NCBI GenBank assembly: GCA_016711265.1
Contig: JADJTI010000003.1
Location: forward strand, 62,001-126,000
Source of the DNA: Austwickia sp.
Lineage (GTDB): Bacteria > Actinomycetota > Actinomycetes > Actinomycetales > Dermatophilaceae
Direction of reading: 5' to 3'
DNA length: 64,000 nucleotides
Position 1 is the first letter of the stretch. Every line of letters starts with the position of its first letter. The notes under the pieces were generated by a model. That model worked only from the letters and a program-made list of their open reading frames with translations, made no database searches and had not been told where the DNA came from. A program made the translations under genes and the position numbers. Positions 45,092 through 53,468 of the stretch are shown here, one piece after another.

Positions 45092-46179
45092 CACGCACCT
45101 GCCTTGGCCAGCGCGTTCACGGCCGTCACGATGCGCTCCAGATCGCCCTGAGTCAGCGAAGGGTGCACCGGCAGGGACAGACACTCCCGGGCGGCGCGTT
45201 CGGTGTTCGGCAGGTCCTTGTCCACCTGGAACGTCTTGAGCCGGTGATTGGGCACGGGGTAGAACATCCCCGACCCGACCTGGTACTCCTCACGCAGCGC
45301 TTTGGCCAGGCCGTCCCGGTCCTCCGCGACCCGGATCGTGTACTGGTGGTACACGTGGACGGCGCCGTCGGCCAGCGGCGGCGGGGTGACCCCGGCCAGG
45401 TTCGCGGAGAGGTAGTCGGCGTTCTCCTGGCGGCGACGAGTCCAGCCGTCGACCTTCTTGAGCTGCTCGCGTCCGATGGCCGCATGGACGTCGGTCATCC
45501 GGTTGTTCAGGCCGACGACCTCGTTGTGGTACTGCTGCTCCATGCCCTGGTTGCGGTACAAGCGCACCCGGGTCCGGATCTCGTCGGTGCCGCAGGAAAC
45601 CATGCCACCCTCACCGGAGGTCATGTTCTTGGTCGGGTACAGCGAGAACATTCCGAACGTTCCGAAGGCACCCACCGGCGTACCGTGCAGCGAGGCGCCG
45701 TGAGCCTGCGCCGCGTCCTCGAAGATCATGAGGCCATGAGCGTCGGCGATGCGCTGCAGGGCGGGCATGTCGGCGGGGTGGCCGTAGAGGTGCACCGGCA
45801 TGATGGCCCGGGTCCGTTCGGTCACGCACGCCTGCACCGCGGCGGGTTCGAGGCAGAAGCTGGCGGGGTCGATGTCGGCGAACACCGGGGTGGCGCCGGT
45901 CAGCGCCACCGAGTTGGCGGTCGCGGCGAAGGTGAACGAGGGCACGATGACCTCATCGCCGGGGCCGATACCGGCTGCCAGCAGACCCAGGTGCAGCCCA
46001 GACGTCCCGGAGTTCACCGCGACGCAGGGGCGTTGCAGGCCGAAGTGCGCCGAGAACTCCTCCTCGAACGCCGCCACCTCCGGCCCCTGGGCGAGCATGC
46101 CGCTGCGCAGCACGCGATCCACCGCAGCTCGCTCCTCGTCGCCAATGAGCGGCTTGGCCGGCGGAATGAAGTCGTTCAC
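45091..46179 (-). CDS. DegT/DnrJ/EryC1/StrS sugar aminotransferase (WlbC/WbpE-like)
   Basis: The 362-residue PLP enzyme has NSGTSGLHLGLLAAGIGPGDEVIVPSFTF, the EDAAQAHGASLHG motif, and the PLP-binding lysine in SLYPTKNMTSGEGGMV. It transfers an amino group to a keto nucleotide sugar. Coupling with the Gfo/Idh/MocA gene by a TGATG overlap suggests it aminates the 3-keto product of that enzyme, as WbpE does. The next step in that pathway, an N-acetyltransferase (WbpD), is not in this cluster. ATG 46179 is 95 bases from the divergent epimerase gene. Confidence 0.92.
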   Translation of the reverse strand: MNDFIPPAKPLIGDEERAAVDRVLRSGMLAQGPEVAAFEEEFSAHFGLQRPCVAVNSGTSGLHLGLLAAGIGPGDEVIVPSFTFAATANSVALTGATPVFADIDPASFCLEPAAVQACVTERTRAIMPVHLYGHPADMPALQRIADAHGLMIFEDAAQAHGASLHGTPVGAFGTFGMFSLYPTKNMTSGEGGMVSCGTDEIRTRVRLYRNQGMEQQYHNEVVGLNNRMTDVHAAIGREQLKKVDGWTRRRQENADYLSANLAGVTPPPLADGAVHVYHQYTIRVAEDRDGLAKALREEYQVGSGMFYPVPNHRLKTFQVDKDLPNTERAARECLSLPVHPSLTQGDLERIVTAVNALAKAGA

Positions 46180-46274
46180 GTGGTGCGCCCCTTTCCAGCA
46201 TCGCGGTCGGGGGAGAATGGCTCCGCCCGCCCTGGGGAAGCCTACCCCCGTCGAAACCGAGCAAAGGTGAGCCC

Positions 46275-47378
46275 GTGAAGGTCCTGAGTGTCGTGGGTGC
46301 CCGGCCGCAGTTCGTCAAGTTGGGCCCGGTAGCACAGGAATTCGCCCGATCCCGCGCCGACGACGGCGGGTCGCCCGGTAGGCCGGGCGAGCCGATCGAC
46401 CACGTGATCGTGCACACCGGTCAGCACTACGACCCATGGCTGTCCGACGTGTTCTTCACCGACCTGGGGATCCCCGCGCCGGACGTTCACCTGGGGGTCG
46501 GGTCCGGCAGTCATGGCGTCCAGACCGGTGCCATGCTGGCGGCGCTCGATGCGGTGCTCGATGAGCACCGGCCGGACTGGGTGCTGGTGTACGGCGACAC
46601 GAACTCCACGCTCGCAGCGGCCGTCTCCGCGGTGAAGATGCACCTGCCGATCGCCCATCTCGAGGCCGGCCTGCGCTCGTTCAACCGCCGGATGCCCGAG
46701 GAGCACAACCGGGTCCTCACCGACCACGCCGCCGACCTCCTGCTGGCGCCGACGGAGGTGGCCATGGCGCATCTGGCGACCGAGGGCTTGGCCGGGCGCA
46801 GCGTCCTGGTCGGGGACGTGATGACCGATGTCTGCCACCTCGTGCGGGACACGGTGGCGTGCCGTCCCGTGGAGTTGCCTGGCGGTGTGGACCCGGCATC
46901 GCCGTACCTGCTGGCCACGATCCACCGGCCGGACAACACCGACACGGAGCAGCGGTTGCGCGCGGTGGTGGCGGCGCTGCGCAGCCTGCCGGTGCCGGTG
47001 GTGCTGCTCGCGCACCCCCGCCTGGTGGCCAAGGCGGACGCCTTCGGGATCGCGCTGACCGGCGGCAATCTGCATCAGGCTCGCCCGCTGCCCTACCCGC
47101 AGATGGTGCGGGCGGTGATGGCGGCGGCGGGCGTGGTGACCGACTCCGGGGGGCTGCAGAAGGAGGCCTTCCTGTTGCGGACGCCGTGCACCACGATCCG
47201 CCCCGAGACCGAGTGGGTGGAAACGCTCGAGGACGAGTGGAACATTCTGGACAACGACGTGTCACGCCTGCCGGACATCGCCGTACGGGCCGCCCCCACC
47301 GGGGCACCGCGCACCCCGTACGGTGACGGCCATGCCGCCGCCGCCGTCCGGACAGCCCTGCTCACCTGGGGCCGCTGA
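46275..47378 (+). CDS. wecB: UDP-N-acetylglucosamine 2-epimerase family protein
   Basis: The 367-residue enzyme starts with VLSVVGARPQFVKLGPVAQEF and has VHTGQHYD, VYGDTNSTLAAAV, HLEAGLRSFNRRMPEEHNR, LLATIHRPDNTD, and VTDSGGLQKEAFLL, the standard motifs of non-hydrolysing 2-epimerases. In this context it could be WecB (UDP-ManNAc) or a WbpI-like enzyme acting on the diacetamido sugar. AAAGGTGAG lies seven bases upstream of the GTG start. An insertion in the first loop (RADDGGSPGRPGEP) is Gly/Pro-rich. It converges with the dehydrogenase gene with three bases between. Confidence 0.92.
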   Translation: MKVLSVVGARPQFVKLGPVAQEFARSRADDGGSPGRPGEPIDHVIVHTGQHYDPWLSDVFFTDLGIPAPDVHLGVGSGSHGVQTGAMLAALDAVLDEHRPDWVLVYGDTNSTLAAAVSAVKMHLPIAHLEAGLRSFNRRMPEEHNRVLTDHAADLLLAPTEVAMAHLATEGLAGRSVLVGDVMTDVCHLVRDTVACRPVELPGGVDPASPYLLATIHRPDNTDTEQRLRAVVAALRSLPVPVVLLAHPRLVAKADAFGIALTGGNLHQARPLPYPQMVRAVMAAAGVVTDSGGLQKEAFLLRTPCTTIRPETEWVETLEDEWNILDNDVSRLPDIAVRAAPTGAPRTPYGDGHAAAAVRTALLTWGR

Positions 47379-47381
47379 GCG

Positions 47382-48674
47382 CTACGAGGCCCGGCCCACC
47401 ACCTGGAAGGTCACGCCGTCGAAGCGGTCCGCGTCCAGAACGTTGCGGCCATCCACGACGAGGCGCACCCCGGGCAGATCGTCCTTGTCGAGGCCCCGGT
47501 ACTGCTCGTGATCGGCCTGCAGCACCGCGACATCGACGGGTTCTCCGAGGCGGTACGGGGTCAAGCCCAGCCCGCGTAGCTCGTCGTCGTCGTACATCGG
47601 GTCGTGCACGAGCACCTGCGCACCGTGCCCGGACAGCGCCTCGACGGTCGGGAACACCCCGGAGAAGGCCGTCTCCTTGACCCCGCCGCGGTAGGACGCG
47701 CCCAGGACGACGACCCGCGCACCGGTCAGGTCGCCGTACTCGGCCCGGATCAGGCCGACGGTGTATTCGGGCATCCCCGCGTTCGCCTCGCGCGCGGCCC
47801 GGACGACGGTCGCGGACGGATCGTTGTAGAGGTACAACCGCGGGTACACCGGGATGCAGTGGCCGCCGACCGCGATGCCCGGCCGGTGGATATGGCTGTA
47901 CGGCTGGGAATTGCTGGCCTCGATGACCTGGTAGACGTCGATTCCGTGCGCCGCGGCGAACGCGCCGAACTGGTTGGCCAGGCCGATGTTCACGTCCCGG
48001 TAGGTGGTCTCGGCCAGCTTGGCCATCTCGGCGGCTTCGGCGCTGCCCAGGTCCCAGACGCCGTTGCCCCGCGGCAGATCGGGGCGGTCGTCGAACTCCA
48101 GCACCGCCTCGTAGAAGTCCTTGGCCGCGGCGGCCCCGGCCGGTGAGAGTCCCCCGATGAGTTTGGGGTACTTGCGCAGGTCGGCGAACACCCGGCCGGT
48201 GAGCACCCGCTCCGGGGAGAAGGCCAGGTGGAAGTCGACGCCCTCGGTCAGGCCGGAGACCTCCTCCAGCAGTGGCTTCCAGCGGGTCCGGGTGGTCCCG
48301 ACAGGCAGGGTGGTCTCGTAGCAGATCAGGGTCCCCGGCTTCAGTCCCCGCCCGATCTCCCGCGTGGCCGCGGTCATCCAGCCGAAGTCGGGTTGGCCCT
48401 GCTCATCGACGAACAGGGGTACGACGACCACCACCGCGTCGGAGGCGGCGACAGCGTCCGCAGTCGAGGTGGTGGCCTCTAGGCGGCCGGCAGCCACCGC
48501 GTCGGCCAGCCGCTCGGCCAGGAACGCCTCCCCCGGGAACGGCTCGCGGCCCTCGTTGACCATCGCCACCAGGTCGGCGTTGATGTCCGCACCCCGCACG
48601 TGGTGCCCCAGGCCGGCGTACTGCACGGCCAACGGGAGACCGATCTTGCCCAGTCCGACGACGGTGATGTTCAC
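47382..48674 (-). CDS. UDP-sugar 6-dehydrogenase (WbpA/WecC-type)
   Basis: The 430-residue protein has the Rossmann motif VVGLGKIGLPLAVQYA, the CYETTLPVGTTRT segment, catalytic lysine in AEMAKLAETTYRDVNIGLANQF, and the active-site cysteine in GIAVGGHCIPVYPR. It oxidises C6 of a UDP-hexosamine to the uronic acid, the first step in making GlcNAcA or ManNAcA. With the adjacent C3 dehydrogenase, aminotransferase and epimerase it completes four steps of the UDP-2,3-diacetamido-2,3-dideoxy-mannuronate route. Such sugars occur in teichuronic-like wall polymers of actinobacteria and O-antigens of Gram-negatives. ATG 48674 fits the family start. Confidence 0.9.
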   Translation of the reverse strand: MNITVVGLGKIGLPLAVQYAGLGHHVRGADINADLVAMVNEGREPFPGEAFLAERLADAVAAGRLEATTSTADAVAASDAVVVVVPLFVDEQGQPDFGWMTAATREIGRGLKPGTLICYETTLPVGTTRTRWKPLLEEVSGLTEGVDFHLAFSPERVLTGRVFADLRKYPKLIGGLSPAGAAAAKDFYEAVLEFDDRPDLPRGNGVWDLGSAEAAEMAKLAETTYRDVNIGLANQFGAFAAAHGIDVYQVIEASNSQPYSHIHRPGIAVGGHCIPVYPRLYLYNDPSATVVRAAREANAGMPEYTVGLIRAEYGDLTGARVVVLGASYRGGVKETAFSGVFPTVEALSGHGAQVLVHDPMYDDDELRGLGLTPYRLGEPVDVAVLQADHEQYRGLDKDDLPGVRLVVDGRNVLDADRFDGVTFQVVGRAS

Positions 48675-48786
48675 GCGTGTTCCTTTACTTGTGGCGGCTT
48701 TTCCCCCGAAATCCTAAGTGCTCACCCACCCACCGCTTCGCACACCTCGCCACCGGTCAGAGGTCGTCAGTCGTGGTCAATCGTGG

Positions 48787-50136
48787 TCAGGTGCGCTCCA
48801 GGGTCTGCTCTAGAGCGGTCACCACCAGCGGGTCGAACTGATAGCCCAGCCCCAGATAGATGCGCTCCAACGCCGCCGCGTGGCAGTGTGCGGGGGCTTC
48901 CCCGCTCGCGGAATGGGCGGCGTAGTAATCGGCGTACGCGTTGGTCACCTTGAGGATCCGGCTGCTGACCGGCAGCCTCTCCTGCCCCTCCACGACCCGT
49001 CGGTAGGGTGCGGCCTGGGTGGCCACGATGTCGGCGACCGAGCCCAGCACCCCGGTCTCGCGGATGATCGCGGCCCCGTCGTCCGCGATCCGCTGCTGAT
49101 CCACGGGTGCGGCCTGGACAGTGGCTCCTCCGGGGATCGGGTAGCGCAGCGTCACCTGGCCGATGTCATGCAGGAGTGCCGCGAACTCCAGGTCGTTGAC
49201 CTCCCGCTCCTTCATCCCCATTCTGCGGGCCACGGCCACCGAGAGGGTGGCGACGGTCTGGGCGTGCCCGCGGGGGGTGATGCCGACCACTTCGGGCATC
49301 CTGGACAGCGCGGTCACCGTCTGCCGGTACGTCTCCCGGATGAGGGACTGGCGACGGACGGCGTTCTGGGTGAACACCATGGGCAGGATCATCAGTGGTA
49401 CCGCCGCGAGGTCCAGGACGGGCAGGCAGATGGCGATCATGGTGCCGGTGACGGCGACCCCGGCACTGAGCCCAGTGGTCGCCCGGACCTCGTCGCGGGT
49501 GGCCTGCACCCATCGGATACCCTCCTGCACCGACCGCCAGGCGGCGCGGGCGGGGGCCTCCCCGAGCAGGACCAGCAGGCCGATGGCCACCATCGCACTG
49601 GCCTGCTGGACGTCGGCCCAGCCGCGGCTGCGTTCGAGCATGGACACCGAGTCGGGCCAGATCCAGTCGCTGCGCCACAGCAGCGCGGCCAGCGACACGC
49701 CAGTGAGCCGGATCACGGTGTCCAGGGCGTTGACCAGGGTGTCCGCGTGGGTCCGGCGCAGATGGCGTGGCAGCACCGCGATGGCCAGCGACAGGCCGAC
49801 ACCGAGGATGCAGCCACCGGCGGTATAGGTGATCGGGCCGCCGGGTCGCTCGCCGGCAAACGCCATGGCCAGTCCGAGGGCAGTGACCAGGGGAGCCGTT
49901 TCGACCCGACCGGGCAGGCGCATCCGCAGCTGTTCGGCCACCAGGATGGCCGCCGCGAAGATCGCCAGCACCGGGATGTTCCTGCCCAGACCCCCGCCAC
50001 GGCTTCCCAACTGAGTCGTCATGATCAGGAAGATGAGCAGGATCAGGCCGACCAGCATGCCCAGGCCGAAGCCGACGTGGGGGCCCCCCATGGCCCGCAA
50101 CCAGCGGGCGACGGGCGTGTTCCGCAGCGCGCTCAT
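48787..50136 (-). CDS. Membrane protein with degenerate HD domain (no GYP)
   Basis: The 449-residue protein has about seven membrane helices in residues 20-260 and a cytosolic HD-like domain (about 280-430) with H291 in TPRGHAQTV and HD at 323-324 (FAALLHDIGQV). The later HHE and GYP motifs of HD-GYP phosphodiesterases are missing (the region reads VATQAAPYRRVVEG). So the metal site is incomplete and c-di-GMP hydrolysis is unlikely; it may sense or pair with its neighbour. ATG 50136 overlaps the stop of the HD-GYP gene as ATGA, and the two share the same architecture. Confidence 0.82.
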   Translation of the reverse strand: MSALRNTPVARWLRAMGGPHVGFGLGMLVGLILLIFLIMTTQLGSRGGGLGRNIPVLAIFAAAILVAEQLRMRLPGRVETAPLVTALGLAMAFAGERPGGPITYTAGGCILGVGLSLAIAVLPRHLRRTHADTLVNALDTVIRLTGVSLAALLWRSDWIWPDSVSMLERSRGWADVQQASAMVAIGLLVLLGEAPARAAWRSVQEGIRWVQATRDEVRATTGLSAGVAVTGTMIAICLPVLDLAAVPLMILPMVFTQNAVRRQSLIRETYRQTVTALSRMPEVVGITPRGHAQTVATLSVAVARRMGMKEREVNDLEFAALLHDIGQVTLRYPIPGGATVQAAPVDQQRIADDGAAIIRETGVLGSVADIVATQAAPYRRVVEGQERLPVSSRILKVTNAYADYYAAHSASGEAPAHCHAAALERIYLGLGYQFDPLVVTALEQTLERT

Positions 50137-51602
50137 GGCGAGCCCGGCGGTGGGCCGGTGCCGGTGACGGGGTCCGGGAGCGCGCCGGACTGCTCTGGCG
50201 GTCGGCCGGTGAGCAGGATGTCGTTCACCCGGGGATCGTCGTGGTCGCGCCACGGCCCCTCGCCGCGCTGTTCGGGAACCCCGGCGACGATCTCGTCCAC
50301 CCGCCCCGCCACCCGGGCCAGCGCCTCGACGCACTGCGGATCGAACTGGGTGCCCGCTCTCCGGCGCAGCTCTTGGATGGCCGCATCCGGCTCCAACGCG
50401 GGAAACGACCCGGCTCCGCTGGTCAGGGCGTCGAAGGCATCGGCGACCGCGATCAGCCGGGCGACCAGGGGGATCTCGTCCGCGCGCAACCCGTCGGGAT
50501 AGCCCCGCCCATCGGGCCGCTCATGGTGGTGCCGGATCGCCCTGGCTGCGTCGGCCAGGAACTCGATGTCGCCGACGATCTCGGCAGCCATGATGGGATG
50601 CGCGGCGATCTCGCGCCGGTCGCCCACGTCGCGCAGTTCGATGGGCTTCTCCAGAATGGCCCGGGGCACACCGAGGCCACCGATGTCGTGCAGGATGCTG
50701 GCGTAGCGCAGGTCGCGACGCTCGTTGAAGCTCAACCCGAGTTCGTCGACCATCAAGTGGGTGTAGTGCCCTACCCGTTTGCCGTGCCCAGTGCCGCCGC
50801 GATCCCAGCCGTCACCGGCGGAGATCAGCGTGTCCAGGATCCGCGAATGCGCCCGGAACTCCTCACCGTATTGGGTGTAGGCCCAACGGGCGATCAGCAG
50901 CGGCGCCATGATCAGTACGGCGCTCAGCTCGTACAGCTGCCCAGGACGCCACAGCACGACGAAGAGGAAGGCCAGCACCGTGTAGCCCAGGTACAGCGGG
51001 GCCGTCTGGCGGATCGCGCCGGCCAACACGTCCTGGAAGCGCTCACCCTGGAGCCGTACCATCCCGGCCAGCAGAAGGGCGTTGACGACCATGCCAACGA
51101 TGTCGGCGATCAGCAGGGGCAGCCCAACGTGCTGCAGGAGTTGCCCGGGCGTGGTGTCGTGCACCGGGATCGGGAGCAGGCCGCGGCACCAGACGTAGGC
51201 CATCCCGCTGAACACCCCCATCAGCACCATCAGGGCGGTGTTGAACAGGTGGGCGATGGTCCAGCGGTTGCTCCGCTCGAACAGCGGGATCACCGCGCCC
51301 ACCAGGGCCGCTCCGGTCGGGCCGGTCAGCGGGAGCGATGAGGCCAGCACGAATCCGGTGAAGGAGTATCCGACGCCTTCGTTGTGATAGTCCAGCGTGG
51401 CGGCACTGAGACCGCCCAGGACCAGGAGCACGAGCAGGGGTCGGATCTCGTCGGCGATCAGCGGATGCGTCACCGCGCTGGCCGCGGCGACCAGCACCGC
51501 GATGGTCACCGCAGCACCGACGTAGGCGGCGATCCGCGGGTTGCGCTCCCGGCCCGATGCTGCGCGCTCGGCATCGGTCTCGGCTGCGCGGCCAGCGTTC
51601 AC
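50133..51602 (-). CDS. Membrane HD-GYP phosphodiesterase
   Basis: The 489-residue protein has about seven hydrophobic helices (residues 24-245) and a C-terminal HD-GYP domain with HD at 305-306 (YASILHDIGGLGVP), then IAAHPIMAAEIV, HHHERPDGRGYPDGL (HHE 359-361, GYP 367-369) and VADAFDALTS. HD-GYP proteins hydrolyse cyclic di-GMP or related signals in the cytosol. The GTG start at 51602 has GGAG upstream. It is the first gene after a Trp-rich leader peptide and an attenuator-like terminator, and is coupled to the degenerate HD gene. The acidic/Pro-rich C-terminus (420-489) looks disordered. Confidence 0.88.
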   Translation of the reverse strand: MNAGRAAETDAERAASGRERNPRIAAYVGAAVTIAVLVAAASAVTHPLIADEIRPLLVLLVLGGLSAATLDYHNEGVGYSFTGFVLASSLPLTGPTGAALVGAVIPLFERSNRWTIAHLFNTALMVLMGVFSGMAYVWCRGLLPIPVHDTTPGQLLQHVGLPLLIADIVGMVVNALLLAGMVRLQGERFQDVLAGAIRQTAPLYLGYTVLAFLFVVLWRPGQLYELSAVLIMAPLLIARWAYTQYGEEFRAHSRILDTLISAGDGWDRGGTGHGKRVGHYTHLMVDELGLSFNERRDLRYASILHDIGGLGVPRAILEKPIELRDVGDRREIAAHPIMAAEIVGDIEFLADAARAIRHHHERPDGRGYPDGLRADEIPLVARLIAVADAFDALTSGAGSFPALEPDAAIQELRRRAGTQFDPQCVEALARVAGRVDEIVAGVPEQRGEGPWRDHDDPRVNDILLTGRPPEQSGALPDPVTGTGPPPGSP

Positions 51603-51672
51603 CGGGCTCCGCCACAGGGCCGACCCGGGCCCGAAACTCGCTGCATGACATCAGATTAGGTCAACGCAAGAA

Positions 51673-51705
51673 GCGCATGCCCCTCGAAAACCGAGAGGCA
51701 TGCGC
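51673..51705 (-). terminator. Attenuator-like terminator between the Trp leader and HD-GYP genes
   Basis: On the minus strand GCGCATGCC-T-CTCG pairs with CGAG-G-GGCATGCGC around the loop GTTTT, giving a 14-pair stem with one G-U wobble. The run TTCTT follows. It lies 37 bases after the stop of the leader peptide and 70 bases before the HD-GYP start, as expected for a transcription attenuator. Confidence 0.75.
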
Positions 51706-51742
51706 GCCGTGCTTCACGCTGATGGCTATGCGGAGCTCCGTA

Positions 51743-51799
51743 TTACGGAGTCCACCACCACACCTGAAGTAGATCGGTCAACCATGCGAGGGCAGACAT
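51743..51799 (-). CDS. Trp-rich leader peptide (18 residues)
   Basis: The encoded peptide is MSALAWLTDLLQVWWWTP, with four Trp in 18 residues including three in a row, ended by TAA. An ideal AAGGAGA ribosome-binding site lies seven bases upstream of the ATG. Trp-triplet leader peptides control trpE in Streptomyces and other actinobacteria by transcription attenuation: a ribosome stalled at Trp codons prevents a downstream terminator from forming. A strong terminator-like hairpin does follow at 51673-51705. A small hairpin, CTCCGT-AAT-ACGGAG, covers the stop codon. What is odd is that the next gene is an HD-GYP protein, not trpE. Either attenuation controls those genes or the leader was separated from its trp gene. 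Confidence 0.72.
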   Translation of the reverse strand: MSALAWLTDLLQVWWWTP

Positions 51800-51848
51800 A
51801 TGGTTCTCCTTCGTCGAGGCTCGGTTCCCCAAACCGCACCCAGGGAGC

Positions 51849-51892
51849 GGGATGGCACCCCCATCCCACCCACGGAATGGCACCCCCATCCC
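51849..51892. repeat. Duplicated hairpin upstream of the Trp leader
   Basis: GGGATGGCACCCCCATCCC (51849-51867) and GGAATGGCACCCCCATCCC (51874-51892) are 19-base copies, 25 bases apart, differing at one position. Each folds as GGRATGG/CCATCCC around CACCC. They lie 50-93 bases upstream of the leader ATG and could be in its promoter or 5' region. Confidence 0.7.
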
Positions 51893-52036
51893 GTGAGACA
51901 TAATCATGGCACTTGTTGACCCTACCACCCCACCAGCTTTACCGAGTTTTGAGAGTCTATTTACCATTGCTGCGCATTCGTGCTCATTATTGACCCGTAC
52001 GCGTAGCAAGTCGTATGCGCCGGGGGGCTGTCTCGC

Positions 52037-53415
52037 TAACGGTGTTTCCGGCGGTTTTCATTAGTAGGTCTCGGCTGCCGGCCAGCGGTCGGCGAAGGTG
52101 ATGGCGAAGGCGTTGAGAGCCGGCTTCCAGCGCATCGTCCATCGTGCTCGTCCCCGTCCGGTGGGGTCGAGGGATCTGGTGACAAGGTACAGACACTTCA
52201 TCGCGGCCTGCTCGGTCGGGAAGTGGCCCCGGGCCTTGACGGCCCGCCGGTAGCGAGCATTGAGGCTCTCGATCGCGTTGGTCGAGCAGATCACGGTGCG
52301 GATCTCCACGTCGTAGTCCAGGAACGGGATGAACTCTTCCCAGGCGTTGTTCCACAGCCGGATGATCGCGCCGTACTTGGCGCTCCACTTCTCGGTGAGC
52401 TCCTCCAGAGCCGCCCTGGCGGCGTCGGCGTTGACCGCGGTGTAGATCGGCTTGACGTCGCGTTTGATGGCGTCCCAGTCCCTCCTCGACGCCAGCCGGA
52501 ACGTGTTGCGAACCAGGTGGATGATGCACGTCTGCACGGTGCTCAGCGGCCACACGTTCCCGACCACCTCCGGCAGGCCCTTGAGTCCGTCGCAGACCAC
52601 GAAGAAGGTGTCCTTGACGCCACGGTTGCGCAGGTCGGTGAGCACGCTCATCCAGAACTTGGCGCCCTCACCGCCGGTGCCCGCCCAGAGCCCCAGAATG
52701 TCCTTCTCCCCGCACAGGGTGACCCCGATGGCGGCGTAGATCGGCCGGTTCGCGACTTGGCCGTCACGGACCTTGACCATGATCGCGTCGATGAAGATCG
52801 CGGCGTAGACCTCCTCGAGGGGGCGGGTCTGCCAGGTCTGCATCTCCTCGATGACCTTGTCGGTGATCCGGCTGATCGTCTCCTTCGACACCGAGGCGCC
52901 GTAGATCTGGGCGAAGTGCGCCGAGATCTCCCCGGTGGTCAGGCCACGGGCATACAGCGACAGCACGATCTCGTCGACCTCACCCAGGCGCCGCTGTCGC
53001 TTCTTGACGATCACCGGCTCGAACGTGCCGTCGCGATCTCGCGGGACCTCAAGATCGACCCGGCCGGTGGCATGGGTCAGCACCGTCTTGGATCGTGTTC
53101 CGTTACGGACGTTGGTCGACTCACGACCCTCGGCGACCCGGTTCTTCTCATGCCCCAGATGCTCGGTCATCTCCTCGTTCAACGCCGTCTCGAGCACGTT
53201 CCTGGTGAACTGCTTGAGCAGCCCATCCGGTCCGGTCAAGGACAAGCCCTGCTCCTTCGCGAGCCGGACCAGCTCCTTAGCTGCCAGCTCCTTAGCTGCC
53301 AGCTCCTCCGCGGAGGGCTCGGGCTTCGTCTTGGCGGTCATGTCGCTCAGTGTCGTAGTCATCACGGCACCTTCCCCGCCGACTCAGTCGGCGCGTCGGG
53401 CCGGAAACACCGTTA
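52037..53415. mobile_element. IS256-family insertion sequence (complete)
   Basis: A 16-bp perfect inverted repeat bounds the element: TAACGGTGTTTCCGGC at 52037-52052 and its complement at 53400-53415, enclosing a single Mutator-type transposase gene. Length is 1,379 bases, normal for IS256. No 8-9 base target duplication is visible (CTGTCTCGC on the left, AATCCACAG on the right). It lies between an AT-rich region upstream of the Trp leader and a decayed IS1380-type element 53 bases away. Confidence 0.88.
52061..53362 (-). CDS. IS256-family (Mutator) transposase
   Basis: The 433-residue transposase is full length: NGTRSKTVLTHATGRVDLEVPRDRDGTFEP, first catalytic Asp in VYAAIFIDAIMVKVRDG, second Asp in FFVVCDGLKGLPEV, the C-x2-H motif TCIIHLVRNTF and catalytic Glu in CSTNAIESLNARYRRAVKARGHFP. 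It is probably active. ATG 53362 with GGAAGG seven bases upstream is preferred to GTG 53365. The N-terminus has a duplicated AAKEL unit (AAKELAAKEL), a small in-frame tandem repeat. Confidence 0.94.
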   Translation of the reverse strand: MTTTLSDMTAKTKPEPSAEELAAKELAAKELVRLAKEQGLSLTGPDGLLKQFTRNVLETALNEEMTEHLGHEKNRVAEGRESTNVRNGTRSKTVLTHATGRVDLEVPRDRDGTFEPVIVKKRQRRLGEVDEIVLSLYARGLTTGEISAHFAQIYGASVSKETISRITDKVIEEMQTWQTRPLEEVYAAIFIDAIMVKVRDGQVANRPIYAAIGVTLCGEKDILGLWAGTGGEGAKFWMSVLTDLRNRGVKDTFFVVCDGLKGLPEVVGNVWPLSTVQTCIIHLVRNTFRLASRRDWDAIKRDVKPIYTAVNADAARAALEELTEKWSAKYGAIIRLWNNAWEEFIPFLDYDVEIRTVICSTNAIESLNARYRRAVKARGHFPTEQAAMKCLYLVTRSLDPTGRGRARWTMRWKPALNAFAITFADRWPAAETY

Positions 53416-53468
53416 AATCCACAGTCCCTGCGCCGGTAACGTTTTCGGAATAAGTCGGGCGTCCGCAT

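Noticed and set aside
51743..52009. An 88-codon frame ending in the Trp-rich peptide
   Set aside because: The upstream part has no ribosome-binding site and crosses an AT-rich non-coding stretch, whereas the 18-codon version has an ideal site.
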